Shown piece after piece: positions 47,568 to 57,689 of a stretch of 64,000 nt of DNA. The stretch's first letter is position 1. Each line of letters begins with the position of its first letter. This DNA is from Ureibacillus terrenus (GTDB lineage Bacteria > Bacillota > Bacilli > Bacillales_A > Planococcaceae): the NCBI RefSeq assembly GCF_006569205.1, contig NZ_VIGD01000004.1:124001-188000 (forward strand). The letters run 5' to 3'. Made by a program: the position numbers and the translations under genes. The notes under the pieces are model-generated. The model ran no database searches. It saw only the letters and a list, made by a program, of their open reading frames with translations, and was not told the DNA's origin.

Positions 47568-47599
47568 TAGCCAAGGAAACGATACGTTGGGAGGATTAT

Positions 47600-48079
47600 A
47601 TGAGCAAAATTACTTCGACCGTTGAACAGCTGGTAACTCCGATTTTGGAAGAATTAAATTTGGAATTAGTGGATATTGAGTTTGTAAAAGAGGGCCGCAC
47701 CTGGTTCCTCCGTGTATACATCGATACCCCTCAAGGTGGAATAGATATTGAACAATGCGCACTGGTAAGCGAGCGGCTAAGTGCGGTGCTGGATGAAAAG
47801 GACCCTATTGCACAAAACTATTATTTAGAAGTTTCTTCTCCGGGAGCAGAACGCCCGCTGAAGAAAGAAAAAGATTTTGAGAAAGCGGTCGGCAAATACG
47901 TTTACATCAAGACGTATGAACCGGTAGAAGGCATGAAAGAGTTCTACGGATATTTAAGATCCAACAACGAAGACAGCCTGGAAGTCGAAATTCGTGTAAA
48001 AACCCGCAATGTTCTTGTAAAAATCGGAAAGGAAAAGATTGCGAAAGCTCGATTGGCAATCGATTTTTCATCATATTAA
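47600..48079 (+). CDS. rimP: Ribosome maturation factor RimP
   Basis: Acts in maturation of the 30S subunit. The 159-residue protein has the two RimP domains; visible motifs are [22 protein letters not shown] and [15 protein letters not shown] (key: Ser-Pro-Gly-x-x-Arg-Pro-Leu). TTGGGAGGATTAT precedes ATG 47600; the frame is open to 47549, but that stretch is the attenuator hairpin. First gene of the rimP-nusA-rnpM-ylxQ-infB-ylxP operon. Confidence 0.96.
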   Translation: MSKITSTVEQLVTPILEELNLELVDIEFVKEGRTWFLRVYIDTPQGGIDIEQCALVSERLSAVLDEKDPIAQNYYLEVSSPGAERPLKKEKDFEKAVGKYVYIKTYEPVEGMKEFYGYLRSNNEDSLEVEIRVKTRNVLVKIGKEKIAKARLAIDFSSY

Positions 48080-48099
48080 TTTAGGAGTGAAAAGAAACG

Positions 48100-49251
48100 A
48101 TGAGCAGTGAATTACTAGAAGCTTTAAATGCTCTGGAACAGCAAAAAGGCATTTCAAGGGAAGTATTGGTGGAAGCGATCGAAGCTGCACTGGTTACGGC
48201 TTATAAACGCAATTTCAATCAAGCGCAAAATGTCCGCATCGATTTTAATCAGGAAACTGGGGAAATTAAAGTTTTTTCAAGAAAAGAAGTCGTTGAGGAA
48301 GTGGAAGATCCGCGATTGCAAATATCGCTGGAAGAAGCCAGAAAAATCAACAGTGTTTATGAACCTGGCGATATCATCGAACAGGAAGTGACACCCCGCA
48401 ACTTCGGACGTATTGCCGCGCAAACGGCTAAGCAAGTCGTAACCCAACGTGTCCGCGAAGCGGAAAGAACGGTAATCTATGAAGAATTCGTGGATCGCAC
48501 GGATGATATCATCAACGGGATCATCGAAAGAAAAGATGCCCGTAATGTTTATATCAATCTTGGGAGAGTAGAAGCGGCGCTGCCGGTACATGAACAAATA
48601 CCGGGAGAAGAATATAAACCTCAACAACGCATCCGTGTTTACATTACAAAAGTAGAAAAAACGACCCGCGGGCCACAGATTATCGTATCCCGGACGCATC
48701 CCGGTTTACTCCGCAGATTATTTGAAATGGAGGTTCCGGAAATTTACGATGGAATTGTAGAAATAAAATCCATCGCCCGTGAAGCAGGAGATCGTTCCAA
48801 AATCTCCGTCTACGCCCATGATCCCGAAGTGGATGCAGTAGGTGCCTGCGTCGGTACAAAGGGAGCACGCGTACAAGCCATTGTCAACGAATTAAATGGT
48901 GAAAAAATCGATATTGTTGAATGGTCAGAAGATCCTGTCATTTTTGTTGCCAATGCGCTAAGTCCATCAAAAGTGCTGGATGTCATTGTCAATGAAGAAG
49001 AAAAATCGACGACGGTCATCGTTCCGGATTATCAACTATCCCTTGCCATCGGAAAACGCGGACAAAACGCAAGACTTGCTGCAAAATTGACTGGCTGGAA
49101 AATCGATATTAAAAGCGAGTCCGAGGCCCGCGAATTAGGCATCTATCCAAATGAAAACAGCCCTCTTCTCAAAAAAGAAGAAGAGGAAGAAGACGAAACT
49201 TCCTTCGAGCAAATTGATCTCTATCAAAATGTTGAAGTCGATGAAGAATAA
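48100..49251 (+). CDS. nusA: Transcription termination/antitermination factor NusA
   Basis: Binds RNA polymerase and stimulates pausing and intrinsic termination. The 383-residue protein has an N-terminal polymerase-binding domain ([18 protein letters not shown]), an S1 domain (about 135-200), KH1 with [15 protein letters not shown], and KH2 with [22 protein letters not shown]. As in other Firmicutes, it lacks the C-terminal acidic repeats of E. coli NusA, but it has an acidic tail. AGGAGTGAAAAGAAACG precedes the ATG. Confidence 0.98.
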   Translation: MSSELLEALNALEQQKGISREVLVEAIEAALVTAYKRNFNQAQNVRIDFNQETGEIKVFSRKEVVEEVEDPRLQISLEEARKINSVYEPGDIIEQEVTPRNFGRIAAQTAKQVVTQRVREAERTVIYEEFVDRTDDIINGIIERKDARNVYINLGRVEAALPVHEQIPGEEYKPQQRIRVYITKVEKTTRGPQIIVSRTHPGLLRRLFEMEVPEIYDGIVEIKSIAREAGDRSKISVYAHDPEVDAVGACVGTKGARVQAIVNELNGEKIDIVEWSEDPVIFVANALSPSKVLDVIVNEEEKSTTVIVPDYQLSLAIGKRGQNARLAAKLTGWKIDIKSESEARELGIYPNENSPLLKKEEEEEDETSFEQIDLYQNVEVDEE

Positions 49252-49328
49252 ATTGATATGATTTTCTAAGATTTTCTTGATTAAAAAAATCGCTTAAAAT
49301 GGAATGCGTATGAGGGAAGGTGATCTGC

Positions 49329-49616
49329 GTGCCAACGAAAAGAAAAGTTCCTTTGCGCCGTTGCGTCGTTACTGGTGAATCGTTTCCGAAAAAAGAATTG
49401 CTTCGCATTGTCCGTACGAAAGAAGGAGAGGTATTTGTAGATCCGACCGGAAAGAAATCCGGCCGCGGCGCCTATGTCTCCAAATCGGAAGAAGTTGTCG
49501 AGAAGGCGCGTAAAAGCAAGGTGTTGGAACGCCATTTAGATGTAAAAATTCCGGACGAAATTTATGATGAGTTAATACGGCTTATTCGCAGGGAGCAGCT
49601 GTTGAAAAATGAATAA
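49329..49616 (+). CDS. rnpM: YlxR family protein RnpM
   Basis: A 95-residue RNA-binding protein; the B. subtilis homologue (YlxR, renamed RnpM) interacts with RNase P RNA and modulates its activity. The motif KVPLRRCVVTGESFPKKELLRIVR (key: Arg-Cys-Val-x-Thr-Gly) near the N-terminus and GRGAYVSK near residue 55 are diagnostic. GGAAGGTGATCTGC favours GTG 49329. It overlaps ylxQ by eight bases. Confidence 0.94.
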   Translation: MPTKRKVPLRRCVVTGESFPKKELLRIVRTKEGEVFVDPTGKKSGRGAYVSKSEEVVEKARKSKVLERHLDVKIPDEIYDELIRLIRREQLLKNE

Positions 49617-49935
49617 AACAAGAATTCTGCAATTGTTGGGATTGGCGACAAGAGCGCGGAAAGTCGTTTCCGGCGAAGAACTGGTTGTCAAAGAAATTCA
49701 AGGCGGCAATGCGAAGCTCGTAATTCTTTCTTCGGATGCAGCCTACAATTCAAGAAAAAAAATACAAGACAAATGCACGTTTTATAATGTTGAGTGCCAT
49801 ATATTCGGCAATCGCTACGAGCTGGGGCATGCGATTGGAAAAGAAGCCAGGGTTGTCATAGCCATTACCGACCAAGGCTTTGCCAAAAAAATGTCCAGCC
49901 TACTCAGCGAAAATTCATCGGGGGTGAGCAAATGA
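49609..49935 (+). CDS. rplGA: L7Ae/L30e-family RNA-binding protein YlxQ
   Basis: A 108-residue protein of the L7Ae/L30e/S12e/Gadd45 fold, known as YlxQ in the nusA operon. The segment [22 protein letters not shown] and the [17 protein letters not shown] core fit kink-turn binding relatives. The start overlaps rnpM and the stop overlaps infB by four bases (ATGA), so the three are coupled. Exact RNA target is not known to me. Confidence 0.92.
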   Translation: MNKTRILQLLGLATRARKVVSGEELVVKEIQGGNAKLVILSSDAAYNSRKKIQDKCTFYNVECHIFGNRYELGHAIGKEARVVIAITDQGFAKKMSSLLSENSSGVSK

Positions 49936-52136
49936 CCAAAATGAGAGTTCATGAATATGCCAAGAAAGTGAATCGACCTAGCAAGGAAGTTATTGAAGAA
50001 TTAAAAAAATTAAACATAAATGTTTCAAACCACATGTCTACGCTTAACGGAGAAGAGGTAGCGAAACTGGATGCAATCTTCAGCACACATGAAAGCGATG
50101 AACATGTGAAAAAGGCTGAAGGAAAACATAGACCAAAACAGCCGCAACATAAAGACGTAAAAAGAAAAGAGCAATCTCAAAAGAAAGAAGAAGATCATGA
50201 CGACCATCACGATGTTCACGTTTCTTTTGAAAAAATAAAAAGGAACAAAGCGGCGAAAGAACAGGATGGTCTCCATCATTCAAAAAATAAAGGCCCACAA
50301 CGCAAAAAACCCGGCATTCATGGAGGAAAACGCCAAAAATCCAAACAGCAGCAGCCTCAACAGCCAGTAAAAAAAGAACTTCCGGAAAAGATCACTTTCT
50401 ATGAATCTTTAACGGTTGCGGAACTTGCAAAAAAATTGCACCGGGAACCTTCGGAAATCATTAAAAAGCTTTTCATGCTCGGTATCATGGCGACAATTAA
50501 CCAATCCCTTGACAAAGACGCCATTGAATTGGTTTGCGCAGATTATGGCGTGGAAGTGGAAGAAGAGGTACGGATCGATAAAACGGATTTGAATATTTAT
50601 TTCGAAGAAAAAGATCCGGAAGAAGAATTGGTGGAACGTCCTCCGGTCGTAACGATCATGGGTCACGTTGACCACGGAAAAACGACGACATTGGACGCAA
50701 TCCGGCACACAAGAGTGACGGAAGGGGAAGCCGGGGGCATAACACAACATATCGGTGCATATCAAGTAGATATTAACGGAAAGAAAATCACTTTCCTTGA
50801 TACGCCAGGCCACGAAGCATTTACAACAATGCGTGCGAGAGGTGCGCAAATCACGGATATCGTTGTACTTGTTGTGGCAGCCGATGACGGTGTCATGCCA
50901 CAAACAGTGGAAGCCATTAACCACGCAAAAGCGGCGAATGTTCCAATCATTGTGGCGGTCAATAAAATTGACAAACCGACAGCAAACCCTCAGCGCGTCA
51001 TGCAAGAATTAACCGAATACGGACTAGTTCCTGAAGACTGGGGCGGGGATACAATTTACGTGCCTATCTCTGCATTGAAAGGCGAAGGAATTGACCAGCT
51101 GTTGGAAATGATTTTGCTCGTCGCGGAAGTTTCTGAATTAAAAGCAAATCCAAACCGCCGGGCAATCGGTACGGTAATCGAAGCCCGCTTGGACAAAGGC
51201 CGCGGTTCTGTAGCCACATTGCTGGTGCAAAACGGTACATTGCGAGTAGGCGATCCGATCGTGGTCGGAAATACGTTTGGCCGCGTCCGTGCAATGGTCA
51301 ATGATTTAGGCCGCCGCGTAAAAGAAGCCACACCTGCAACACCGGTGGAAATTACGGGATTGCATGAGGTTCCTCAGGCAGGTGACCGTTTCGTAGTCTT
51401 TGAAGATGAAAAAACGGCACGGGAAATCGGGGAAGCGCGTGCGCAAATGGCAATACAGGCAAGCCGTGCCCAAAAAGCACGCATTACTTTGGATAACTTG
51501 TTCGAACAAATGTCCCAAGGGGATATTAAAGAGCTGAACATTATCATCAAAGCGGACGTACAAGGTTCTGTAGAAGCGTTGGCTTCCTCATTGATGAAAA
51601 TCGATGTGGAAGGGGTAAAAGTAAAAATTATCCATACTGGCGTAGGAGCGATTACGGAATCCGATATCAGCCTGGCAGCAGCTTCCAATGCGATTGTGAT
51701 CGGCTTTAACGTACGTCCTGATGCCAATGCTAAACGGGCAGCGGAAGAAGAAGGCGTGGAAATTCGCCTGCACCGCATCATTTATAAAGTAATCGAAGAA
51801 ATTGAATCTGCCATGAAAGGATTGCTTGATCCGGAATATCAAGAAAAAGTCATCGGTCAGGCGGAAGTGCGTCAAGCAATCAAAATCTCCAAAGTGGGTA
51901 CAATTGCAGGTTCTTACGTGACTGATGGCAAAATCACCCGTGATGCCAACGTCCGTGTCATCCGTGATGGAATTGTCATTTACGAAGGGGAACTTGCATC
52001 TTTAAAACGCTTCAAAGACGATGTAAAAGAGGTTGTCAAAGGCTTCGAGTGCGGTATGCAAATTAAAAACTTCAACGATATTAAAGAAGGCGACATCATC
52101 GAGGCCTACGTAATGGAAGAAATTGAGCGAAAATGA
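49932..52136 (+). CDS. infB: Translation initiation factor IF-2
   Basis: GTPase that brings initiator tRNA to the ribosome. The 734-residue protein begins [20 protein letters not shown] (IF-2N domain), then a Lys/His/Gln-rich linker at about 60-150, a second IF-2N domain, and the G domain with [22 protein letters not shown] and NKIDKP, then domains II-IV. ATG 49932 overlaps the ylxQ stop after GGGGTGAGCA. The frame is open to 49794, inside ylxQ, without similarity. Confidence 0.98.
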   Translation: MTKMRVHEYAKKVNRPSKEVIEELKKLNINVSNHMSTLNGEEVAKLDAIFSTHESDEHVKKAEGKHRPKQPQHKDVKRKEQSQKKEEDHDDHHDVHVSFEKIKRNKAAKEQDGLHHSKNKGPQRKKPGIHGGKRQKSKQQQPQQPVKKELPEKITFYESLTVAELAKKLHREPSEIIKKLFMLGIMATINQSLDKDAIELVCADYGVEVEEEVRIDKTDLNIYFEEKDPEEELVERPPVVTIMGHVDHGKTTTLDAIRHTRVTEGEAGGITQHIGAYQVDINGKKITFLDTPGHEAFTTMRARGAQITDIVVLVVAADDGVMPQTVEAINHAKAANVPIIVAVNKIDKPTANPQRVMQELTEYGLVPEDWGGDTIYVPISALKGEGIDQLLEMILLVAEVSELKANPNRRAIGTVIEARLDKGRGSVATLLVQNGTLRVGDPIVVGNTFGRVRAMVNDLGRRVKEATPATPVEITGLHEVPQAGDRFVVFEDEKTAREIGEARAQMAIQASRAQKARITLDNLFEQMSQGDIKELNIIIKADVQGSVEALASSLMKIDVEGVKVKIIHTGVGAITESDISLAAASNAIVIGFNVRPDANAKRAAEEEGVEIRLHRIIYKVIEEIESAMKGLLDPEYQEKVIGQAEVRQAIKISKVGTIAGSYVTDGKITRDANVRVIRDGIVIYEGELASLKRFKDDVKEVVKGFECGMQIKNFNDIKEGDIIEAYVMEEIERK

Positions 52137-52411
52137 TTGTCTACTTGGAAGCGGAATTTGTGATTCCGGATGCCCATTCGTTAAAAGAGAAGCGTGCAGT
52201 TCTCCAAAGGATGATATCGAGAACAAGACAAAGATTTAACGTATCTGTTGCGGAAATCGATCATCAGGACGTGTGGCAGCGGACAAAAATTGCCGTGGTG
52301 ACCGTTGCCTCATCCCGTTCCGCGGCGGATCGGGAAATCGATCATGTAATCGAATTTTTGGAATCGAATCCAACATGGGAGCTGTTGGAATTATCCCGGG
52401 AATATTTATAA
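52133..52411 (+). CDS. ylxP: DUF503 family protein YlxP
   Basis: A 92-residue protein of the YlxP/DUF503 family found between infB and rbfA in many Firmicutes. The pattern [39 protein letters not shown] (key: Ser-Leu-Lys-x-Lys-Arg and Val-Ala-Glu) is typical. It overlaps the infB stop by four bases. A ribosome-related role is inferred from position only. Confidence 0.93.
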   Translation: MIVYLEAEFVIPDAHSLKEKRAVLQRMISRTRQRFNVSVAEIDHQDVWQRTKIAVVTVASSRSAADREIDHVIEFLESNPTWELLELSREYL

Positions 52412-52521
52412 GGGATAATTTTTCGGATTCCAACTAAAATAACGATAACACTATCAAGAAAAGTAGATAAAAGTACATGAACCTGTACTTTTACTCTGCT
52501 TTCTTAAAAGAGGTGACATTT

Positions 52522-52872
52522 ATGTCTCTGCGTGCAAATCGTGTTGCTGAACAGATAAAAAAAGAGCTGGGCGACATCATCGGCCGAAAATTGAAGGATC
52601 CCCGCCTTGGATTTGTTACCGTAACGGATGTCGAAGTGACAGGCGATCTTCAACAGGCCACGATTTATATTTCGACTTTAGGAACTGATGAAGAACGGGA
52701 AGAAACGTTAAAAACATTGGAAAGGGCGAAAGGGTTTATCCGTTCCGAAATCGGCCATCGCATTCGCCTGCGAAAAACTCCTGAAATTACGTTCAAATTT
52801 GATTCATCTATAGAATATGGCAACAAAATTGAACAGCTTTTACGTTCCATCAAGGAAGACGAAGAAGCGTAA
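52522..52872 (+). CDS. rbfA: Ribosome-binding factor A
   Basis: Assists late 30S subunit maturation and 16S rRNA 5-prime end processing. The 116-residue protein starts [20 protein letters not shown], with the KH-like fold and [33 protein letters not shown] precedes ATG 52522. The frame is open upstream to 52477, without similarity. It is followed by a terminator, so truB may start a new unit. Confidence 0.97.
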   Translation: MSLRANRVAEQIKKELGDIIGRKLKDPRLGFVTVTDVEVTGDLQQATIYISTLGTDEEREETLKTLERAKGFIRSEIGHRIRLRKTPEITFKFDSSIEYGNKIEQLLRSIKEDEEA

Positions 52873-52885
52873 ACCGATATCGACA

Positions 52886-52930
52886 AAAAGCCTGCGACTG
52901 CATAACGTTACATGCAGGTAGGCTTTTTTT
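52886..52930 (+). terminator. Intrinsic terminator after rbfA
   Basis: AAAAGCCT (52886-52893) pairs with AGGCTTTT (from 52920), with an inner CTGCAT/ATGCAG stem, then a T-run to 52930. Confidence 0.85.
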
Positions 52931-52952
52931 ATTGAAGTCTGGGGGGATTCAA

Positions 52953-53864
52953 GTGGACGGAATTTTGCCATTATGGAAAGAGAGTGGTTTAACAAGCCAC
53001 GACTGTATTGTTCAACTCCGAAAAATATTAAAAACAAAGAAAATAGGCCATACGGGGACCCTTGATCCGGGAGTCGAAGGAGTATTGCCGATTTGTATCG
53101 GACAAGCGACGAAAATCTCTGAATATTTAATGGACGCGGGCAAAACATACGAAGCATATGTATCCATCGGCCGTTCCACGACTACGGAAGATGCCGAGGG
53201 AGAGACGGTGGAAGAAGATGCGACTTACAAAAGGATCACCAGAGATCAATTGCTAAAGGTGTTATCAAAATTGACCGGCGAAATCGAACAAATTCCCCCA
53301 ATGTATTCGGCCGTAAAGGTAAAGGGAGTCAAACTTTATGAATATGCGAGGAAAGGAATTGAAATAGAGCGTCCATCCAGAAAAGTGACCATTTACAAAC
53401 TGGAGCTCCTTGATGAACGGGAACTGTTTGAAGGGCAAGAGATCAAATTTAAAATCCGTGTAAAATGCAGCAAAGGTACGTACATTCGCACGCTTGCAGT
53501 AAAAATTGGAGAATTGCTGGGATATCCTAGCCATATGGCTTCTCTTGTCAGAACCGCGTCAGGGAATTTTACGAAACAGGATTGCGTGACTCTTCGGGAA
53601 GTTGAAAAAGCTGCGGAAGAAGGCAGGGTCCGACAGCTTCTCCTTCCCATTGAAAAAGCCTTATCCGCTTATCCTTTCATTGAAATGGATGCTTCGATGG
53701 AGAAAAAAATTTGCAATGGACAAATTTTGAAACTCCATTCATTATTAAAAAAGAATGACAAAATTGTTTTTTGCCGTAACGGGAAGGCGATTGCCGTATA
53801 TACGAAACATCCTGAGAAGCCGGGGCTCATGAAACCGGAAAAGATGTTTCCAAATAATTTCTAG
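52953..53864 (+). CDS. truB: tRNA pseudouridine-55 synthase TruB
   Basis: Converts U55 to pseudouridine in tRNA T-arms. The 303-residue protein shows KIGHTGTLDPGVEGVLPICIGQATK with the catalytic Asp, the SGLTSHDCIVQLRK N-terminus, and a C-terminal PUA-like region. GGGGGGA at 52940-52946 selects GTG 52953, although the frame is open to a TTG at 52932. It leads into ribF with 12 bases between. Confidence 0.97.
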   Translation: MDGILPLWKESGLTSHDCIVQLRKILKTKKIGHTGTLDPGVEGVLPICIGQATKISEYLMDAGKTYEAYVSIGRSTTTEDAEGETVEEDATYKRITRDQLLKVLSKLTGEIEQIPPMYSAVKVKGVKLYEYARKGIEIERPSRKVTIYKLELLDERELFEGQEIKFKIRVKCSKGTYIRTLAVKIGELLGYPSHMASLVRTASGNFTKQDCVTLREVEKAAEEGRVRQLLLPIEKALSAYPFIEMDASMEKKICNGQILKLHSLLKKNDKIVFCRNGKAIAVYTKHPEKPGLMKPEKMFPNNF

Positions 53865-53876
53865 GAGGACAAATGA

Positions 53877-54824
53877 ATGAACGTAATCCATTTAAAATAT
53901 CCGTATCAATTAGATAAAGTAGATCCTTCCACTTCCTATTCCCTGGCGGTCGGCTTTTTTGATGGGGTACATAAAGGACACCAAGTGGTTATAAAAACTG
54001 CGATGGAAAAGGCGAGAGAGCTAAATGTCAAAAGTGCCGTAATGACTTTTGACCCCCACCCTTCCATTGTATTGGGAAACAGCAATGAAAAAATCTTTTA
54101 TATTACTCCTCTCCCGTTGAAATTGGAAATTTTGGAAGAAATGGGAGTTGACACAACATTTGTTGTTCAATTCACTTCCGATTTTGCCAAACTCTCACCG
54201 GAAGAATTTATCCAATATTTTATACGCGACTTGAATATCAAACATGTCACGGCAGGTTTTGATTTTTCATTCGGCGCTTTTGGAAAAGGAAATATGGAGT
54301 TAATGAAAAAATTGTCCCGGGGGGATTTTGGAGTGACAGTCGTGGATAAGCAAATAGAAGATGGGGAAAAAATCTCTTCCACCCGCATCCGGAAATGTTT
54401 AAGGGAAGGGGACATGGAAACGGTCCATCAATTATTGGGCCGTCCTTATCAAGTTCCGGGAATTGTTGTACAAGGTGATAAAAGGGGCCGTACCATCGGC
54501 TTTCCTACTGCCAATATTCAATCAAAGGAAGGATGTTTTATTCCGAAAGTAGGCGTGTATGCCGTAAAAGTGCTTGTACAAAATCAACTTTATAACGGCA
54601 TCTGCAATGTAGGTTTTAAACCGACCTTTAAAAACCCCGAAGAAAAGCAATTAACAATTGAAGTGCACATTTTGGATTTTCAAAAAAATATTTATGGAGA
54701 AGAAGTGAAAGTTTATTGGTATAAACGGCTTCGGGACGAACAAAAATTTGATGGCATCGAATCCTTGAAAGCCCAGATTACCCGCGACAAAGAGCAGGCC
54801 ATTGAATTTTTTTCAAAAAAATAA
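53877..54824 (+). CDS. ribF: Bifunctional riboflavin kinase / FAD synthetase
   Basis: Makes FMN and then FAD from riboflavin. The 315-residue protein has the N-terminal FAD synthetase nucleotidyltransferase domain (GFFDGVHKGHQVVI, FDPHPSIVL) and the C-terminal kinase domain (GRTIGFPTANIQ, GICNVGFKPTF). CTAGGAGGACAAATGA precedes ATG 53877; ATG 53873 is out of frame. Bacillus literature calls this gene ribC. Confidence 0.97.
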   Translation: MNVIHLKYPYQLDKVDPSTSYSLAVGFFDGVHKGHQVVIKTAMEKARELNVKSAVMTFDPHPSIVLGNSNEKIFYITPLPLKLEILEEMGVDTTFVVQFTSDFAKLSPEEFIQYFIRDLNIKHVTAGFDFSFGAFGKGNMELMKKLSRGDFGVTVVDKQIEDGEKISSTRIRKCLREGDMETVHQLLGRPYQVPGIVVQGDKRGRTIGFPTANIQSKEGCFIPKVGVYAVKVLVQNQLYNGICNVGFKPTFKNPEEKQLTIEVHILDFQKNIYGEEVKVYWYKRLRDEQKFDGIESLKAQITRDKEQAIEFFSKK

Positions 54825-54825
54825 T

Positions 54826-54854
54826 TTGCTTCATTCATTGAATTGTGATATTAT
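54826..54854 (+). promoter_or_regulatory. Candidate sigma-A promoter for rpsO
   Basis: TTGCTT (54826-54831), 17-base spacer ending in TGA, TATTAT (54849-54854). Extended -10 with start near 54861. Confidence 0.55.
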
Positions 54855-54883
54855 CATTCAGTGAATGAAAATTATTACATTCC

Positions 54884-54924
54884 TTAGCTCGGCATACCGA
54901 CTCTCCGACGGTTGACTGTGCTAA
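54884..54924 (+). promoter_or_regulatory. Structured rpsO leader (possible S15 autoregulatory element)
   Basis: TTAGC (54884-54888) pairs with GCTAA (54920-54924), enclosing a TCGG/CCGA hairpin (54889-54892 with 54897-54900) and a second GC-rich arm. The shape resembles a multi-branch junction directly before the AGGAGG of rpsO. S15 is known to bind several different mRNA leaders in bacteria, including Geobacillus; binding here is inferred. Confidence 0.5.
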
Positions 54925-54954
54925 AGGAGTAATAAAAAAATAGGAGGAAGCATA

Positions 54955-55224
54955 ATGGCTATTTCAAAAGAACGCAAAAACGAAATCATCAAAGAATTCC
55001 AAACTCACGAAGGAGACACTGGATCTCCGGAAGTGCAAATTGCAATTTTAACAGAAGAAATCCGCGTATTAAACGATCACTTGGCGGTTCATAAAAAAGA
55101 CTTCCATTCTCAACGCGGTCTTCTTAAAAAAGTTGGACGCCGCCGTCATTTATTGAAATATTTGCGCGAAAAAGACGTTCAACGTTACCGTGCATTAATT
55201 GAAAAATTAGGTCTTCGTCGATAA
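54955..55224 (+). CDS. rpsO: 30S ribosomal protein S15
   Basis: Early-binding small-subunit protein that nucleates the platform. The 89-residue length equals the family standard. Motifs [45 protein letters not shown] are conserved (key: Asp-Thr-Gly-Ser-Pro-Glu and Arg-Arg-Leu-like RRRHLL). Codon use is biased for high expression. ATAGGAGGAAGCATA precedes the ATG. Confidence 0.99.
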   Translation: MAISKERKNEIIKEFQTHEGDTGSPEVQIAILTEEIRVLNDHLAVHKKDFHSQRGLLKKVGRRRHLLKYLREKDVQRYRALIEKLGLRR

Positions 55225-55225
55225 T

Positions 55226-55256
55226 AAAAAGCGGGGTATTCTCCCGCTTTTTATTT
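55226..55256 (+). terminator. Intrinsic terminator after rpsO
   Basis: AAAAAGCGGG (55226-55235) pairs with CCCGCTTTTT (55243-55252), seven-base loop, T-rich tail. Confidence 0.9.
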
Positions 55257-55413
55257 ATCCAAAAAACAGTACGAAAGAAAGGAACAATTAATGTAAAATT
55301 ACCATAATTTAATTGAAAATGTTTAGCATAGAAATTGCTTTTTTGATACACTTACTAATGGTATCACCATCATCATGTCGGTTGTCTTCAAGAAGAAAGG
55401 AGAGATTCATTCT

Positions 55414-57540
55414 ATGACCGAAAAGAAAGTCTATCGATATGACTGGGCCGGACGCCCATTAATCATCGAAGTCGGTCAATTGGCAAAACAGGCCAATGGC
55501 GCTGTCCTCGTCCGCTACGGAGAATCGGCAGTGCTTTGTACGGCAACGATGTCCAAAGAACCGAAAGCTTTGGATTTTTTCCCTCTCACAGTAAACTATG
55601 AGGAGCGGTTATATGCCGCAGGAAAAATTCCTGGGGGCTTTATAAAACGCGAAGGACGTCCATCCGAACATGCCATCCTGGTATCCCGTTTGATTGACCG
55701 TCCAATTCGCCCGATGTTCCCGGACGGCTTCCGCAATGAGGTTCAAATTATTTCAATCGTCATGTCTTCCGATCCGGATTGTCCGACAGAAGTGGCCGCA
55801 TTGGTTGGTTCATCATTGGCGCTTTCCATTTCGGATATTCCGTTCAATGGACCGATTGCAGGCGTGAATGTGGGATATGTCGACGGACAATTTGTCATCA
55901 ATCCTGATGTAGCTCAATCCGAGAAAAGTAAAATTCATTTAACGGTGGCGGGAAATAAAGATGCCATCAATATGGTGGAAGCCGGAGCGCAAGAAGTGCC
56001 GGAAGAAACAATGCTCGAAGCCATTATGTTTGGCCATGAAGAAATTAAAAAATTAATTCAGTTCCAGGAACAAATTGTCGCGGAAGTCGGCAAAGAAAAA
56101 ATCGAAGTGGAATTGTTCGAAATCGATGCCGAGCTTGAAAAAGCGGTCAGAGAAATGTGCGAAGAAGATATGATCGCCGCAATCCAAACAGTGGAGAAAT
56201 TGGCCCGCGAAGAAGCCATCGAAGAAGTAAAACAAAGAGTGATTGCCCATTACGAAGAACAGGAAGCGGAAGAAGATACACTTAAACAAGTGAATATGGT
56301 ATTAGATAAAATCCTGAAAGAAGAAGTGCGGCGCTTAATTACAGTGGAAAAAGTGCGCCCGGATGGACGCAAAGTCAACGAAATCCGGCCTCTTTCATCA
56401 GAAGTCGGTCTTTTGCAGCGCGCCCATGGTTCCGGTCTGTTCACCCGCGGCCAAACGCAAGTGCTTTCCATTTGTACGTTAGGTCCATTAGGCGATGTGC
56501 AAATTATCGACGGATTAGGCTTGGAAGAATCAAAACGCTTCATGCACCATTATAATTTCCCTCCATTTTCGGTTGGCGAAACTGGTCCAATGCGTGGTCC
56601 CGGCCGACGCGAAATCGGTCATGGTGCATTAGGTGAACGTGCATTGCTCCCTGTCATTCCGGATGAAAAAGAATTCCCATATGCCATCCGATGTGTGTCT
56701 GAAGTATTGGAATCCAACGGTTCTACTTCACAAGCATCCATTTGTGCCAGCACCCTTGCGATGATGGACGCCGGAGTGCCAATTAAAGCGCCGGTTGCAG
56801 GAATTGCGATGGGGCTTGTGAAAAACGGCGAAAATTATACCATTTTAACGGACATCCAAGGCATTGAAGACCATCTTGGAGATATGGACTTTAAAGTGGC
56901 CGGAACGGAAAAAGGTGTTACAGCTTTACAAATGGATATTAAAATTGACGGCTTATCCCGCGAAATCCTGGAAGAAGCGTTGTTGCAAGCGAGAGAGGGC
57001 CGTATGATCATTTTGGAACACATGAAACAAACGCTTGCAGAACCGCGCAAACAAGTTTCCAAATATGCGCCAAAAATCATTTCCATTAAAATTAATCCGG
57101 AAAAAATCCGCGATGTTATTGGTTCCGGAGGCAAAACGATTAATCGGATCATCGATGAAACAGGCGTTAAAATCGATACCGAACAAGATGGTACAATTTA
57201 CATTTCATCCGTGAATGAAGAAATGAACTTGCGTGCGAAAGAAATCATCGAAGAAATCGTCCGTGAAGCGAAAGTCGGCGAATATTACCTCGCGACAGTA
57301 AAACGGATTGAACGTTTCGGAGCATTCTGTGAACTCTTCCCTGGAAAAGACGGATTATTGCATATTTCCGAAATCCAGGAAGAACGGACAAACCGCGTCG
57401 AAGATGTGCTTAAAGTGGGAGATAAAGTGCTTGTAAAAGTCATCGATATCGATGACCAAGGACGCATCAACTTGTCCAGAAAAGTGGTAATCAAAGAGGA
57501 CAGGGAACGTGCAAAACTAAAATCGAATTCAAAACGATAA
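55414..57540 (+). CDS. pnp: Polynucleotide phosphorylase
   Basis: 3-prime to 5-prime exoribonuclease that degrades mRNA using phosphate. The 708-residue protein has two RNase PH domains ([38 protein letters not shown]), an all-helical linker (about 215-300), KH domain [15 protein letters not shown] near 570, and S1 domain [12 protein letters not shown] near 650. AGAAAGGAGAGATTCATTCT precedes ATG 55414. The frame is open to 55375, but those codons are not family-like. A TGATAC/GTATCA inverted repeat lies at 55344-55366 in its leader. Confidence 0.97.
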   Translation: MTEKKVYRYDWAGRPLIIEVGQLAKQANGAVLVRYGESAVLCTATMSKEPKALDFFPLTVNYEERLYAAGKIPGGFIKREGRPSEHAILVSRLIDRPIRPMFPDGFRNEVQIISIVMSSDPDCPTEVAALVGSSLALSISDIPFNGPIAGVNVGYVDGQFVINPDVAQSEKSKIHLTVAGNKDAINMVEAGAQEVPEETMLEAIMFGHEEIKKLIQFQEQIVAEVGKEKIEVELFEIDAELEKAVREMCEEDMIAAIQTVEKLAREEAIEEVKQRVIAHYEEQEAEEDTLKQVNMVLDKILKEEVRRLITVEKVRPDGRKVNEIRPLSSEVGLLQRAHGSGLFTRGQTQVLSICTLGPLGDVQIIDGLGLEESKRFMHHYNFPPFSVGETGPMRGPGRREIGHGALGERALLPVIPDEKEFPYAIRCVSEVLESNGSTSQASICASTLAMMDAGVPIKAPVAGIAMGLVKNGENYTILTDIQGIEDHLGDMDFKVAGTEKGVTALQMDIKIDGLSREILEEALLQAREGRMIILEHMKQTLAEPRKQVSKYAPKIISIKINPEKIRDVIGSGGKTINRIIDETGVKIDTEQDGTIYISSVNEEMNLRAKEIIEEIVREAKVGEYYLATVKRIERFGAFCELFPGKDGLLHISEIQEERTNRVEDVLKVGDKVLVKVIDIDDQGRINLSRKVVIKEDRERAKLKSNSKR

Positions 57541-57547
57541 GAAGCTG

Positions 57548-57584
57548 AGAGGTTGTAAGGAAGGGGAACAACCTCTTTTTATTT
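57548..57584 (+). terminator. Intrinsic terminator after pnp
   Basis: GAGGTTGT (57549-57556) pairs with ACAACCTC (57568-57575), then TTTTTATTTT. Confidence 0.88.
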
Positions 57585-57689
57585 TGGTTAATTTAGCAAA
57601 AAACTTTTCATATTCTTGAATATTTTGTAAAGTAAGTAGTAGTTTTGATAAAGAAACTACATGAAAAGGTAATAGAAAGAGGTTGAAAA

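Noticed and set aside
47340-47570. Open frame of 76 codons between polC and rimP
   Set aside because: It crosses the two leader hairpins, lacks a ribosome binding site and has no family resemblance; better explained as the rimP leader.
55344-55366. TGATAC/GTATCA inverted repeat in the pnp leader
   Set aside because: Short with an 11-base loop; PNPase leaders are regulated in other bacteria but nothing here is distinctive.
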